Assembly (NCBI RefSeq): GCF_001280015.1
Contig: NZ_LGDV01000196.1
Coordinates: forward strand, 1-64,000
DNA length: 64,000 nt
Direction: 5' to 3'
Origin: Streptomyces sp. MMG1121
GTDB lineage: Bacteria; Actinomycetota; Actinomycetes; Streptomycetales; Streptomycetaceae
The notes under the pieces were generated by a model. The model did no database searches and was not told where the DNA came from. It saw only the letters and a list, made by a program, of their open reading frames with translations. The position numbers and the translations under genes are program-made. Within the stretch, counting starts at the first letter, position 1. Every line of letters begins with the position of its first letter. This document shows, one piece after another, positions 19,757-27,779 of the stretch.

Positions 19757-20430
19757 TTGACGCCGTGGCGACCGACTCCAGCAGCACCTCCGGCAACGAC
19801 AAGCAGCGGCGGACCCGCCGGACCCGTATGACCGGCGCCGAGCGCCGCCAGCAGCTGCTGGAGATCGGTCGCACCCTGTTCGCGGCGAAGGGCTTCGAGG
19901 GCACGTCGGTGGAGGAGATCGCGGCGAAGGCCGGGGTGTCCAAGCCGGTGGTGTACGAGCACTTCGGCGGCAAGGAGGGGCTGTACGCGGTGGTGGTCGA
20001 CCGCGAGATGCGGCGCCTGCTGGACATGGTGACCGGCTCGCTGACCGCCGGGCACCCCCGCGAACTGTGCGAGCAGGCGGCGTTCGCCCTGCTCGACTAC
20101 ATCGAGGAGTACACGGACGGTTTCCGCATCCTGGTCCGCGACTCCCCCATCCCCCAGTCCACGGGCTCCTTCGCCTCGCTGATCTCGGACATCGCCACGC
20201 AGGTGGAGGACATCCTGGGCCGCGAGTTCAAGTCCCGCGGCTTCGACCCGAAGCTCGCCCCGCTGTACGCGCAGGCGCTGGTCGGCATGGTCGCCCTGAC
20301 CGGCCAGTGGTGGCTGGACGTACGCCGCCCGAAGAAGGCGGAGGTCGCGGCGCATCTGGTGAACCTGGCGTGGCACGGGCTGGACGGTCTGGAGCAGAAG
20401 CCGCGGTTGATAGGGCACCGGAAGAGCTGA
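19753..20430 (+). CDS. TetR/AcrR regulator coupled to the desaturase (225 aa)
   Basis: After a basic N-terminal tail, the HTH domain (about 25-75) reads RRQQLLEIGRTLFAAKGFEG, SVEEIAAKAGVSKPVVYEHF and GGKEGLYAVV, a standard TetR form. The C-terminal ligand domain has LLDYIEEYTDGFRILVRDSP. Its ATG overlaps the desaturase stop (19753-19756), and a double palindrome lies before that operon, so the simplest reading is a repressor that senses acyl-CoA or membrane lipid state and controls unsaturation. That role is inferred from context. Confidence 0.88.
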   Translation: MIDAVATDSSSTSGNDKQRRTRRTRMTGAERRQQLLEIGRTLFAAKGFEGTSVEEIAAKAGVSKPVVYEHFGGKEGLYAVVVDREMRRLLDMVTGSLTAGHPRELCEQAAFALLDYIEEYTDGFRILVRDSPIPQSTGSFASLISDIATQVEDILGREFKSRGFDPKLAPLYAQALVGMVALTGQWWLDVRRPKKAEVAAHLVNLAWHGLDGLEQKPRLIGHRKS

Positions 20431-20559
20431 GCGAGACCATCGCCCTCACCGACCAGGTCTTGCGGCCGCGCTCCTCGGCTCGCCGCAGGCGACCGGGGCT
20501 CGAAAGGCCGTGCCCCACGGGATCTGCTTCGAACCGCACGCACGTGATCCGCGTCCTCG

Positions 20560-20940
20560 TCACTCACCCCGGCCGGACGGCCTGACCGGCTCCAGGAACT
20601 CCAGCCGGTTGCCCACCGGATCCTCCGAGTAGAAGCGCAGATGGCCCGGGAGGTCGTCGTCCCAGGTCACCGGGGCGCCGAGGGAGGCGAGCCGGGCCGC
20701 GTACGCCTCGATCCGCTGGACCCGCAGCCCGGGATGCGCCTTCTTCGCCGGCCGGAAGTGATTCTCGATGCCGAGGTGGAGCTGGACGGGCCCCGCCGCG
20801 AACCAGCAGCCGCCGCGCGCTGCCAGGGCCGGCGGCTTGGGGACCTCCGCCATGCCGAGGACGTCGGCGTAGTACGCCCGCAGCGCGTCCTCCGATCCGG
20901 GCGGGGCCGCCAGTTGCACATGATCGACCGCGACCAGCAT
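20560..20940 (-). CDS. VOC/glyoxalase-fold protein (126 aa)
   Basis: A single vicinal-oxygen-chelate module: AVDHVQLAAPPGSEDALRAY, VQLHLGIENHF, and FYSEDPVGNRLEFLEP. The metal-ligand positions look present (His in DHVQL, His/Glu in LHLGIE and RLEFLE). It begins 2 bp after the stop of tam with GGAGGCCTGAGG as ribosome binding site, so it is the second gene of the tam unit. The substrate is unknown; many such proteins are lyases or dioxygenases for small electrophiles, which would fit an oxidative-stress operon. Confidence 0.85.
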   Translation of the reverse strand: MLVAVDHVQLAAPPGSEDALRAYYADVLGMAEVPKPPALAARGGCWFAAGPVQLHLGIENHFRPAKKAHPGLRVQRIEAYAARLASLGAPVTWDDDLPGHLRFYSEDPVGNRLEFLEPVRPSGRGE

Positions 20941-20942
20941 CC

Positions 20943-21767
20943 TCAGGCCTCCTTCACGGCGACGGCGAACAGCCGGCGGAACGGCAGGACCGTGCCGTAC
21001 GGCGCGCTCGGGTAGGCCGCCCGCAGCAGGTCCCGGTACTCGGCGACGAACGCGTCCCGCGCCTCGGGATCGTCGGCGAGCACGGTCAGGGCGGGCCGCA
21101 GGCCGGTGCCCTTCACCCAGTCCAGGACCGGGTCCTCGCCCCGAAGGACGTGGAAGTACGTCGTCTGCCAGACGTCGGCCGCGCAGCCGAGGCGGGCGAG
21201 GCGGTCCAGATAGACGCCGGGGGCGTGTACGGAGTCGGTGCGGCGCAGGACGTCGGCGAGGCGGGCCTTCCAGCGGGGCGTGCCGGCGAGGTCGCGCATC
21301 AGGGCGTGCAGCGGGGCGTCGACGTTGTCGGGCACCTGGAAGGCGAAGGTGCCGCCGGGGCGCAGGCCCGCGACGAGGTCGGCGAACCGGTCGGCGTGGC
21401 CCGGCACCCACTGCAGGGTCGCGTTGGAGACGATCAGGTCGTACGGCTCCCCGGGCGTCCAGGTGCGCACGTCGGCATGGGCGAAGTCCAGCCGGCCACC
21501 CCCGGCCGTGGGGCCCTCGTGGCCGGTGCGGGCCGCGTCGAGCATCTCCGGCGAGTTGTCGTACCCGGTGACGTGCGCGCCCGGCCAGCGTGCGGTGAGC
21601 AGGACGGTGACGTTGCCGGGCCCACAGCCGAGGTCGGCGATGCGCGGCGCCGCCGCGGGGAGGGCGGGGACGCGGGCGAGGAGGTCGGCGAAGGGACGGG
21701 CCCGGTGACCGGCGTGCCGCAGGTACTGCTCGGGATCCCAGACGGGGTTGGTCGTGGAGTTCGTCAT
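20943..21767 (-). CDS. tam: Trans-aconitate 2-methyltransferase (274 aa)
   Basis: An SAM-dependent class I methyltransferase: motif I IADLGCGPGNVTVLL, then TGYDNSPEMLDAA, FAHADVRTW and LIVSNATLQWVPG. The N-terminal YLRHAGHRARPFADLLARV and the C-terminal CAADVWQTTYFHVL and VLDWVKGTGLRP are typical of Tam. Tam methylates trans-aconitate, which forms from cis-aconitate and inhibits aconitase. The ATG at 21767 has GGGGAGAGTGGAGG upstream. It is divergent from the MarR gene that in S. coelicolor (TamR/tam) is known to control it. Confidence 0.92.
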   Translation of the reverse strand: MTNSTTNPVWDPEQYLRHAGHRARPFADLLARVPALPAAAPRIADLGCGPGNVTVLLTARWPGAHVTGYDNSPEMLDAARTGHEGPTAGGGRLDFAHADVRTWTPGEPYDLIVSNATLQWVPGHADRFADLVAGLRPGGTFAFQVPDNVDAPLHALMRDLAGTPRWKARLADVLRRTDSVHAPGVYLDRLARLGCAADVWQTTYFHVLRGEDPVLDWVKGTGLRPALTVLADDPEARDAFVAEYRDLLRAAYPSAPYGTVLPFRRLFAVAVKEA

Positions 21768-21789
21768 GCCTCCACTCTCCCCTTGCGTA

Positions 21790-21836
21790 TATCTTGATGT
21801 CAAGAGACTCGATATCAAGAGACTTCATGTCGACAC
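21790..21836. promoter_or_regulatory. tam/tamR operator: three palindromes at 15-bp spacing
   Basis: TCTTGATGTCAAGA (21792-21805) is a perfect 6-2-6 palindrome. CTCGATATCAAG (21808-21819) is a one-mismatch copy and CTTCATGTCGA (21823-21833) a weaker one. Their centres are at 21798.5, 21813.5 and 21828.5, exactly 15 bp apart. They fill the 88-bp gap between tam and tamR. MarR-type TCTTGA-N2-TCAAGA sites are the known kind of target for TamR. Confidence 0.75.
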
Positions 21837-21855
21837 AACCACTACACTGATCTCC

Positions 21856-22353
21856 ATGGAGGACGAGGTCGATCGGCTGGTCGCAGCGTGGCGCCGGGAG
21901 CGCCCGGACCTCGACGTGGAGCCACTGGAAGTGCTCAGCCGGGTGAGCAGGCTGGCCCGGCACCTGGACCGCGCACGCCGGCTCGCCTTTTCCGAGCACC
22001 AGCTGGAGCCCTGGGAGTTCGACGTCCTGACCGCACTCCGGCGCGCGGGCACGCCGTATCAGCTCTCCCCCGGCCAGTTGCTGACGCAGACGCTGGTCAC
22101 GTCGGGCACGATGACCAACCGGATCGACCGGCTGGCCAAGAAGGGCCTGGTGGAGCGGCTGCCCGATCCGAGCGACCGCAGGGGTGTGCTGGTGCGCCTG
22201 ACCGACACCGGCCGGGACCGCGCCGACCAGGCGCTCGCGGGTCTGCTGGAGCAGGAGCGGGCGATCCTCGCCGAGCTGTCCCGCGCCCAGCGTGCGGAAC
22301 TCGCCGGGCTGCTACGCCAGTTGACCGCCCCGTTCGACAACATCCCCGGCTAG
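21856..22353 (+). CDS. tamR: MarR-family regulator TamR (165 aa)
   Basis: A winged-helix MarR protein: EHQLEPWEFDVLTALRRAG, the recognition helix region LVTSGTMTNRIDRLAKKGLV and the wing PDPSDRRGVLVRLTDTG. In S. coelicolor, TamR represses tam and itself and is released by citrate and aconitates, linking TCA-cycle trouble under oxidative stress to aconitate detoxification. The same divergent layout and operator type are seen here. The ATG at 21856 is chosen because in-frame codons upstream fall inside the operator. Its 3' end overlaps the convergent response-regulator gene by 42 bp. Confidence 0.9.
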   Translation: MEDEVDRLVAAWRRERPDLDVEPLEVLSRVSRLARHLDRARRLAFSEHQLEPWEFDVLTALRRAGTPYQLSPGQLLTQTLVTSGTMTNRIDRLAKKGLVERLPDPSDRRGVLVRLTDTGRDRADQALAGLLEQERAILAELSRAQRAELAGLLRQLTAPFDNIPG

Positions 22354-23079
22354 GTCGGCCGGTCCCACGCCCGCGCGCCGGGCGAGCGCCACGGCGGCCA
22401 GCGTGGAGTGGACGCCCAGCTTGCCGAGGACGTTCTGCATATGGGTGCGCACGGTGTGCGGGGAGAGGAACAGCCGCTCGGCGACGGCCTTGCGGCCGAG
22501 GCCTGCGACCATGCAGCGCAGCACCTCCCGCTCCCTGGGCGTGAGGGACTCCACCAGCCGCTCGCTCTCGGTACGGTGCCGACGCGCGGCCGTCAGCTCC
22601 TTCAGGACGCCGGTGAGCAGCGCGGGCGGCAGATGCGTCTCGTCGCGCAGCACTCCCCGGATCACCGTCAGCAGCCGGGACAGCGAGCAGTCCTTGGCGA
22701 CCCAGCCCGAGGCGCCGGCCTGCAGCGCGAGCGCCGCCCGACGGGGATCGTCCCGCTCGGCGAGCACGACGATCCGCACGGCGGGCTGTGCGGCCCGCAC
22801 GCCGGTGACGAGCGAGATCCCGTCGACCAGTCCCTCCGCGTTGCCCTCCTGCACCGGCACGGCGGGCCGGCTGCCCGGCACGGTGCCGCCCAGGTCGGCG
22901 TCGACCAGCAGGACGTCGTAGCGGCGGCCCTCCCCGGCAGCGCGCTCCAGGCAGCGCAGCGCGGCGGGGCCGCTGCCCGCGGCCGAGACGTCGACGTCCG
23001 GCTCTGCGGCCAGGGCGGCGGCGAGCGACTCGGCGAAGATGCGGTGGTCGTCCACGACCAGGACTCGGATACGAACCAC
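22312..23079 (-). CDS. Orphan NarL/LuxR-type response regulator (255 aa)
   Basis: The receiver domain (1-125) keeps the acidic pair (VLVVDDHR), the phospho-acceptor Asp in YDVLLVDADLGG and the Lys in GASGWVAKD. The LuxR-type HTH at the C-terminus reads LTPREREVLRCMVAGLGRKA and LFLSPHTVRTHMQNVLGKLG. There is a long insertion between the Asp and the next strand (TVPGSRPAVPVQEGNAEGLV), unusual for NarL proteins. No kinase gene adjoins it. The GTG at 23079 has GGGAAGGGGG upstream. Confidence 0.88.
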   Translation of the reverse strand: MVRIRVLVVDDHRIFAESLAAALAAEPDVDVSAAGSGPAALRCLERAAGEGRRYDVLLVDADLGGTVPGSRPAVPVQEGNAEGLVDGISLVTGVRAAQPAVRIVVLAERDDPRRAALALQAGASGWVAKDCSLSRLLTVIRGVLRDETHLPPALLTGVLKELTAARRHRTESERLVESLTPREREVLRCMVAGLGRKAVAERLFLSPHTVRTHMQNVLGKLGVHSTLAAVALARRAGVGPADLAGDVVERGGQLA

Positions 23080-23398
23080 GTAACCCCCTTCCCCAGGCTC
23101 CGCGTGGAGCAGGGGATACCCAAGGTTTGGAAAGGCCCGGCCGTCGGCCGGCCCGGAAGACCGGGAAAACCCGGAGAACGACGAACCGCACGGGTACGAC
23201 AGCCACGGAAAGAGCGCGCGCCGCGCGGCCGCCGCCGTCGCGGAGAACTGCTACCCCCACCGCGGGCGCCGTACCCGCATGCCTCGCCCCCTGATCAGCA
23301 CCGGCCCCCACCGATGCTGCTCCTCAGAGTACGGATGCGAGCACGCAGCGGAAGGAGATTTACAGAACTGGCCGTCGGGCGCGTTTATCGTGTGCCGC
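23080..23398. other. 319-bp divergent intergenic region
   Basis: It separates the response-regulator and GNAT starts and should carry both promoters. It holds the small palindrome CTCCGCGTGGAG (23098-23109) close to the regulator start, a GC-rich stretch of CCGGCC repeats (23140-23180), and near the GNAT gene TTTACA (23359-23364) followed by TTATCG (23385-23390) as possible promoter hexamers. I see no gene in it. Confidence 0.5.
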
Positions 23399-23842
23399 AT
23401 GTTTCGTATTGAGGCGAAAGTCGACAAGGCTCGACGCGATCTGCTCCGCTCACGCCTCCGCGACACCAACACGGCGGCGTCCCCGGTGCTGGCGGCCCTG
23501 CGCGGCACACCCGGCGAACGTGAAGTCCCCCTGCACGTCTGGGCCCTGGACGAGTACGGCGGCCTGGCGGGCGGCCTCGTCGGCCACACCTGGGCGACCT
23601 GGCTGCACATCACCTACCTGTGGGTCGACACCACCCACCGCGGCACGGGGCTGGGCTCGCACCTGCTGGCGAAGGCGGAGCACATCGCCGCCACCGCCCG
23701 CGCCTGCACCTCGGCCCGCCTGGAGACCTGGGACTTCCAGGCCCCGCGCTTCTACGAGAAGCAGGGCTACGAGGTGGTGTGCGTGATCCCCGACTATCCG
23801 CCGGGGATCACGGAGTACACGCTGACGAAGCTGCTGCAGTGA
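23399..23842 (+). CDS. GNAT N-acetyltransferase (147 aa)
   Basis: The GNAT fold is seen in GLAGGLVGHTWATWLHITYL and LWVDTTHRGTGLGSHLLAKA, where RGTGLG is the acetyl-CoA pyrophosphate loop, and in the late motif FQAPRFYEKQGYEVVCVIPD. The acceptor substrate is unknown. ATG 23399 is the best start; no ribosome binding site precedes it closely, but a -10-like TTATCG lies 8 bp upstream, so the message may be leaderless. GTG 23390 is the alternative. Confidence 0.85.
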   Translation: MFRIEAKVDKARRDLLRSRLRDTNTAASPVLAALRGTPGEREVPLHVWALDEYGGLAGGLVGHTWATWLHITYLWVDTTHRGTGLGSHLLAKAEHIAATARACTSARLETWDFQAPRFYEKQGYEVVCVIPDYPPGITEYTLTKLLQ

Positions 23843-23853
23843 CCTGCCCGGGC

Positions 23854-24357
23854 TCACCGCGACGCCGGCGGGCTCCCGGCACCCGGCCGGCCCGGCGGCG
23901 GAGGTGCTGGCGGATACGCCGGACGCGGCGGGATCCGGGGGCCGGGCGGGCCCGTCGGCGCGGGTGGCGGCGGCTGGGGTTCCGGCGAGCGCCGGGGGCG
24001 GGGCCGCGGCGGCCGGGGTACGAGGGGTGGTGCGGGAGCGGGGGGCGGTGGCGCGGGGGGTTCCAGCGCGCCGTCCGGCAGCAGCGGTCCGCCCGCCCGC
24101 AGCCGCTCGACGGTCAGCTCGGCGCGGCGGCGGGCCCGGGGGTCGTCGTCGCGCCGGAAGTGCAGGACGTAGCGGACGCCGCGTCGGGACCGGACGCCGA
24201 AGGCCTCGACCGTGGCGCCTCCGTGATGCTCCACGGAGGTCGGCTCGTACCCGAGCGCGTGCGCGATCTGCCCGGCCAGGGCTCTGCTCCCCGCGTCCAG
24301 CCGGAGTGCGACCTGCCCTCGTCCGTCGAAGCGGGACCGTATCGCGTCGGCGTCCAT
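23854..24357 (-). CDS. Hypothetical protein with proline-rich C-terminus (167 aa)
   Basis: Residues 1-90 form a small folded domain (IRSRFDGRGQVALRLDAGSR, EHHGGATVEAFG, YVLHFRRDDD) with no family I recognise; the second half is almost all Pro, Arg and Gly and probably disordered. The ATG at 24357 has a good ribosome binding site (GGAGGAGGC). It converges on the GNAT gene with 11 bp between stops and lies 68 bp downstream of galK in the same direction, so it may be read from gal transcripts. Confidence 0.65.
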   Translation of the reverse strand: MDADAIRSRFDGRGQVALRLDAGSRALAGQIAHALGYEPTSVEHHGGATVEAFGVRSRRGVRYVLHFRRDDDPRARRRAELTVERLRAGGPLLPDGALEPPAPPPPAPAPPLVPRPPRPRPRRSPEPQPPPPAPTGPPGPRIPPRPAYPPAPPPPGRPGAGSPPASR

Positions 24358-24425
24358 CCGCCCGCGCCTCCTCCGAAAGACCGTCGGCCCGCACCGGTGT
24401 GCGGGCCGACCAGGTTGGCACGGAC

Positions 24426-25580
24426 TCAGACCAGTCGCCGAGCCCCCGCCGACGGCACGGCCTCGAAGACCCGCGGGGCCGTGAAGTCCGCCGCCGCGAA
24501 GGCTGCTTCGACCGCCTTCGTCAGGGTGTCCACCTCGGTGGCCTCCGTGAGGACGATCGCCGAGCCGCCGAAGCCGCCGCCGGTCATCCGGGCGCCCAGC
24601 GCACCGGCGGCGAGGGCCGTGTCGACGACCAGGTCCAGCTCCGGGCAGGAGATGCGGAAGTCGTCGCGCAGGGAGGCGTGGCCCTCGGTGAGGACCGGGC
24701 CGATGGCGCGGGTGTCGCCGGCCCTGAGGAGGGCCACGACGCGCTCGACCCGGTGGTTCTCCGTCACGATGTGCCGGACCAGACGCCGTACCTCCTCCTC
24801 GTCGCCCAGCCGCTCCAGCGCCGCGTCGAGGTCGGCGAAGGCGACGTCGCGCAGGGCGTCGACGCCGAGCAGGGCCGCGCCCTTCTCGCAGCCGGCCCGG
24901 CGCTTGCCGTACTCGCCGCCGCTGTGCGCGTGCTTGACCTGGGTGTCCACGACCAGCAGGCGCAGTCCCTCGGCCGCGAGGTCGAAGGGGATCTGCTGCT
25001 GGGACAGGTCGCGGGTGTCGAGGAAGAGCGCGTGGCCCTGCGCGCAGCACGCGGACGCCGTCTGGTCCATGATGCCGGTCGGCGCGCCGACGTAGACGTT
25101 CTCGGCGCGCTGGCACAGGCGGGCCAGCTGCCAGCGCTGGAGGCCGAGTTCGTACAGGTCGTTCAGGGCCAGGGCGATCACGACCTCCAGGGCCGCCGAC
25201 GACGACAGGCCCGCGCCGGTCGGGACCGTCGAGGACAGATGGACGTCCGCGCCGGTGATCTCGTGGCCGGCCTCGCGCAGGGCCCAGACCACGCCCGCCG
25301 GGTACGCGGTCCAGTCGTCGTCGCTCTGCGGGGCCAGGGCGTCCAGCCGCAGCTGAGCCACGCCGCCCTCGATGTCCGCCGAGTGCAGGCGCAGGACGCC
25401 GTCGGTGCGGCGGGAGAGCGCCGCGATGGTCCGGTGCGGCAGCGCGAACGGCATGACGAAGCCGTCGTTGTAGTCGGTGTGCTCGCCGATCAGGTTGACC
25501 CGGCCCGGCGCCGCCCACACCCCCTCCGGCTCGCCGCCGTACAGCTCGGCGAAGCGCTCCGCGACCTGCTGTGCCCCCAC
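24426..25580 (-). CDS. galK: Galactokinase (384 aa)
   Basis: GalK phosphorylates galactose with ATP, the first Leloir step. Signatures: GRVNLIGEHTDYNDG (galactokinase motif), STVPTGAGLSSSAA (GHMP ATP loop), GIMDQTAS and GGGFGGSAI. Length is normal. It is the last of the galT-galE-galK operon; the GTG start shares one base with the galE stop (TAGTG). Confidence 0.97.
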   Translation of the reverse strand: MGAQQVAERFAELYGGEPEGVWAAPGRVNLIGEHTDYNDGFVMPFALPHRTIAALSRRTDGVLRLHSADIEGGVAQLRLDALAPQSDDDWTAYPAGVVWALREAGHEITGADVHLSSTVPTGAGLSSSAALEVVIALALNDLYELGLQRWQLARLCQRAENVYVGAPTGIMDQTASACCAQGHALFLDTRDLSQQQIPFDLAAEGLRLLVVDTQVKHAHSGGEYGKRRAGCEKGAALLGVDALRDVAFADLDAALERLGDEEEVRRLVRHIVTENHRVERVVALLRAGDTRAIGPVLTEGHASLRDDFRISCPELDLVVDTALAAGALGARMTGGGFGGSAIVLTEATEVDTLTKAVEAAFAAADFTAPRVFEAVPSAGARRLV

Positions 25581-26542
25581 TAGTGCTCCTTCGCGATGTG
25601 CTGTGCGAACTCCCAGGCGTCCGCGACGATCCCCGCGAGGTCCGCGCGGGACGGGTTCCAGCCCAGTTTCTCGCGGGCCGCCTCCGCCGAGGCGACCAGG
25701 ACGGCCGGGTCGCCGCCGCGGCGCGGGGCCACGATCTCGGGGATCGGGTGGCCGGTGACCTGGCGGACCGTCTCGATGACCTCGCGGACGGAGAAACCCT
25801 CGCCGTTGCCGAGGTTGCAGATCAGGTGCTCGCCCGCGGCCGCGGCCTTCAGGGCCAGCAGATGCGCCTGCGCGAGATCCGCCACGTGGATGTAGTCGCG
25901 CACGCAGGTGCCGTCGGGGGTCGCGTAGTCGTCGCCGTACACCGAGATCGCGTCGCGGCGGCCCTGCGCGACCTGGAGGACCAGCGGGATGAGGTGCGAC
26001 TCGGGGTCGTGGCGCTCGCCGTACGTGCCGTAGGCCCCGGCCACGTTGAAGTAGCGGAGGCTGACCGCCGCCAGACCGTGGGCGTTCGCCTCGCTCGTGA
26101 TCATGTGGTCGACGGCCAGCTTGGTGGCGCCGTAGGGGTTGGTCGGCTGCGTCGGGGCGCTCTCGACGATCGGGACCTGCTGCGGCTCGCCGTACGTCGC
26201 CGCCGTGGAGGAGAAGACGAGCTTGCGGACATGTGCGTCGCGCATCGCGCCGAGCAGGGCCAGGGAACCGGCGACGTTGTTGTCCCAGTACTTCTCCGGC
26301 TTCACCACCGACTCGCCGACCTGCGAGGACGCGGCGAAGTGCAGCACGCCGTCGTAGGAGGGGTCGAGCCACTTGGCGGCGTCGCGGATGTCGCCCTCGA
26401 TGAACGCCGCGCCCGCGGGCACGCCCGCCCGAAAGCCCGTGGAGAGGTTGTCGAGGACCGTGACCTCGTGGCCGGCCTCCAGCAGGTGCTGGGCCACCAC
26501 GCTGCCGACGTAACCCGCCCCACCCGTCACCAGGTACTTCAT
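25580..26542 (-). CDS. galE: UDP-glucose 4-epimerase (320 aa)
   Basis: An NAD-dependent extended short-chain dehydrogenase that interconverts UDP-galactose and UDP-glucose. The NAD loop is [10 protein letters not shown] at the N-terminus; the catalytic set is the Ser/Thr in FSSTAATYG and Tyr/Lys in [12 protein letters not shown]. Other motifs: [10 protein letters not shown] and [15 protein letters not shown]. The ATG overlaps the galT stop by 4 bp, so translation is coupled. Confidence 0.97.
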   Translation of the reverse strand: MKYLVTGGAGYVGSVVAQHLLEAGHEVTVLDNLSTGFRAGVPAGAAFIEGDIRDAAKWLDPSYDGVLHFAASSQVGESVVKPEKYWDNNVAGSLALLGAMRDAHVRKLVFSSTAATYGEPQQVPIVESAPTQPTNPYGATKLAVDHMITSEANAHGLAAVSLRYFNVAGAYGTYGERHDPESHLIPLVLQVAQGRRDAISVYGDDYATPDGTCVRDYIHVADLAQAHLLALKAAAAGEHLICNLGNGEGFSVREVIETVRQVTGHPIPEIVAPRRGGDPAVLVASAEAAREKLGWNPSRADLAGIVADAWEFAQHIAKEH

Positions 26543-27600
26543 GAACTCGCTACCTCTCGCAGTCGCTCGGCCGCGCGCTCCGGCGGCACGTCGTTGATGA
26601 ACACACTCATGCCGGACTCGGAACCCGCGAGAAACTTCAGCTTGCCGGAAGTGCGGCGGATGGTGAAAAGCTCGAGGTGGAGCGCGAAGTCGTCGCGCGT
26701 GACACCGTCGAACTCCTCCAGCACGCCGAACGGGGCCTGGTGCCAGGCCGCGATGTACGGCGTCGCAGGCTCACCCTCGCCGAAGATCCGGTCGAAGCGC
26801 CTCAAGAGTTCCAGATAGACCTGGGGGAACTCTGTGCGTGCGGCCTCGTCGAGCGCGAGCAGGTCGGGCACGCGACGCTTCGGGTACAGGTGGACCTCGT
26901 AGGGCCAGTGCGCCGCGTACGGCACGAAGGCGACCCAGTGTTCACCCTCAAGGACGACCCGCTCACCGGCGAGTTCGCGCTCCAGGACCGCGTCGAACAG
27001 GTTCTCCCCGCCGGTCGCCTCCCGGTGCGCGGCGAGCGAGCGGAGCATCAGCGCGGTGCGCGGGGTGGTGAAGGGGTAGGCGTAGATCTGCCCGTGCGGA
27101 TGGCCCAGGGTCACGCCGATCTCTTCGCCCCGGTTCTCGAAACAGAAGACCTGCTCGACGGAGGGCAGATGCGACAGCTCCGAGGTGCGGTCCGTCCACG
27201 CGTCCAGCACGAGCCGCGCGTGCTCCTCGGTGAGGTCGGCGAAGGAGGCGTCGTGGTCGGAGGTGAAGCAGACGACCTCGCAGCGGCCGGAGTCGCCGGC
27301 CAGGGAGGGGAAGCGGTTCTCGAAGACGACGACGTCGTACGACGAGTCCGGGATCTCGCTGAGCCGCTCGCCCTGCGTCGGGCACAGCGGGCACTCGTCG
27401 GCCGGCGGATGGTACGTGCGGCCCTGGCGGTGCGAGGCGATCGCGACCGAGTCGCCGAGCAGCACGTCCCGGCGGATCTCGGAGGTGGTCACCGTGCGGT
27501 CCAGGGGACGGCGGTCGACGGCGTCCCGCACGGTGTCGTCCCGAAGGTCGTAATAGATCAGCTCACGACCGTCGGCCAGCCGTGTCGAGGTCTTCTTCAA
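26539..27600 (-). CDS. galT: Galactose-1-phosphate uridylyltransferase (353 aa)
   Basis: GalT moves UMP from UDP-glucose to galactose-1-phosphate. The zinc ligands CPLC are seen in [10 protein letters not shown], and the uridylylated His lies in [11 protein letters not shown] at about residue 165. [11 protein letters not shown] and [10 protein letters not shown] are further family motifs. It is the first gene of galTEK, the long-studied Streptomyces gal operon with a galactose-inducible upstream promoter (galP1) and an internal constitutive one (galP2). The ATG at 27600 is followed directly by [17 protein letters not shown]. Confidence 0.97.
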   Translation of the reverse strand: MKKTSTRLADGRELIYYDLRDDTVRDAVDRRPLDRTVTTSEIRRDVLLGDSVAIASHRQGRTYHPPADECPLCPTQGERLSEIPDSSYDVVVFENRFPSLAGDSGRCEVVCFTSDHDASFADLTEEHARLVLDAWTDRTSELSHLPSVEQVFCFENRGEEIGVTLGHPHGQIYAYPFTTPRTALMLRSLAAHREATGGENLFDAVLERELAGERVVLEGEHWVAFVPYAAHWPYEVHLYPKRRVPDLLALDEAARTEFPQVYLELLRRFDRIFGEGEPATPYIAAWHQAPFGVLEEFDGVTRDDFALHLELFTIRRTSGKLKFLAGSESGMSVFINDVPPERAAERLREVASS

Positions 27601-27779
27601 CGCCGGACTCCTCTACGTCCCGCACCCAATCACTCAACACAATCAAACATAACAGACCACAACCCACCACCCCCAGGATCATCACAATCAAACAAAGAAC
27701 ACCAACAGAAGTGTTCAATTACTAAACGCGGAGGCGTAGGTTCCGCGGTGGATCAGTTCGCGCAACGAAGCGAGTGCTC
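27601..27779. promoter_or_regulatory. gal divergent promoter region with two identical 12-bp direct repeats
   Basis: CACAATCAAACA occurs perfectly at 27638-27649 and 27683-27694 (45 bp apart); on the gal coding strand it reads TGTTTGATTGTG. The region is strikingly AT-rich for this genome (about 27630-27725). It must hold the galP1-type promoter and the start of the divergent symporter. Direct repeats of this type are known around galP1 in S. lividans; a DeoR/GalR-like regulator is the likely binder. Confidence 0.7.
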
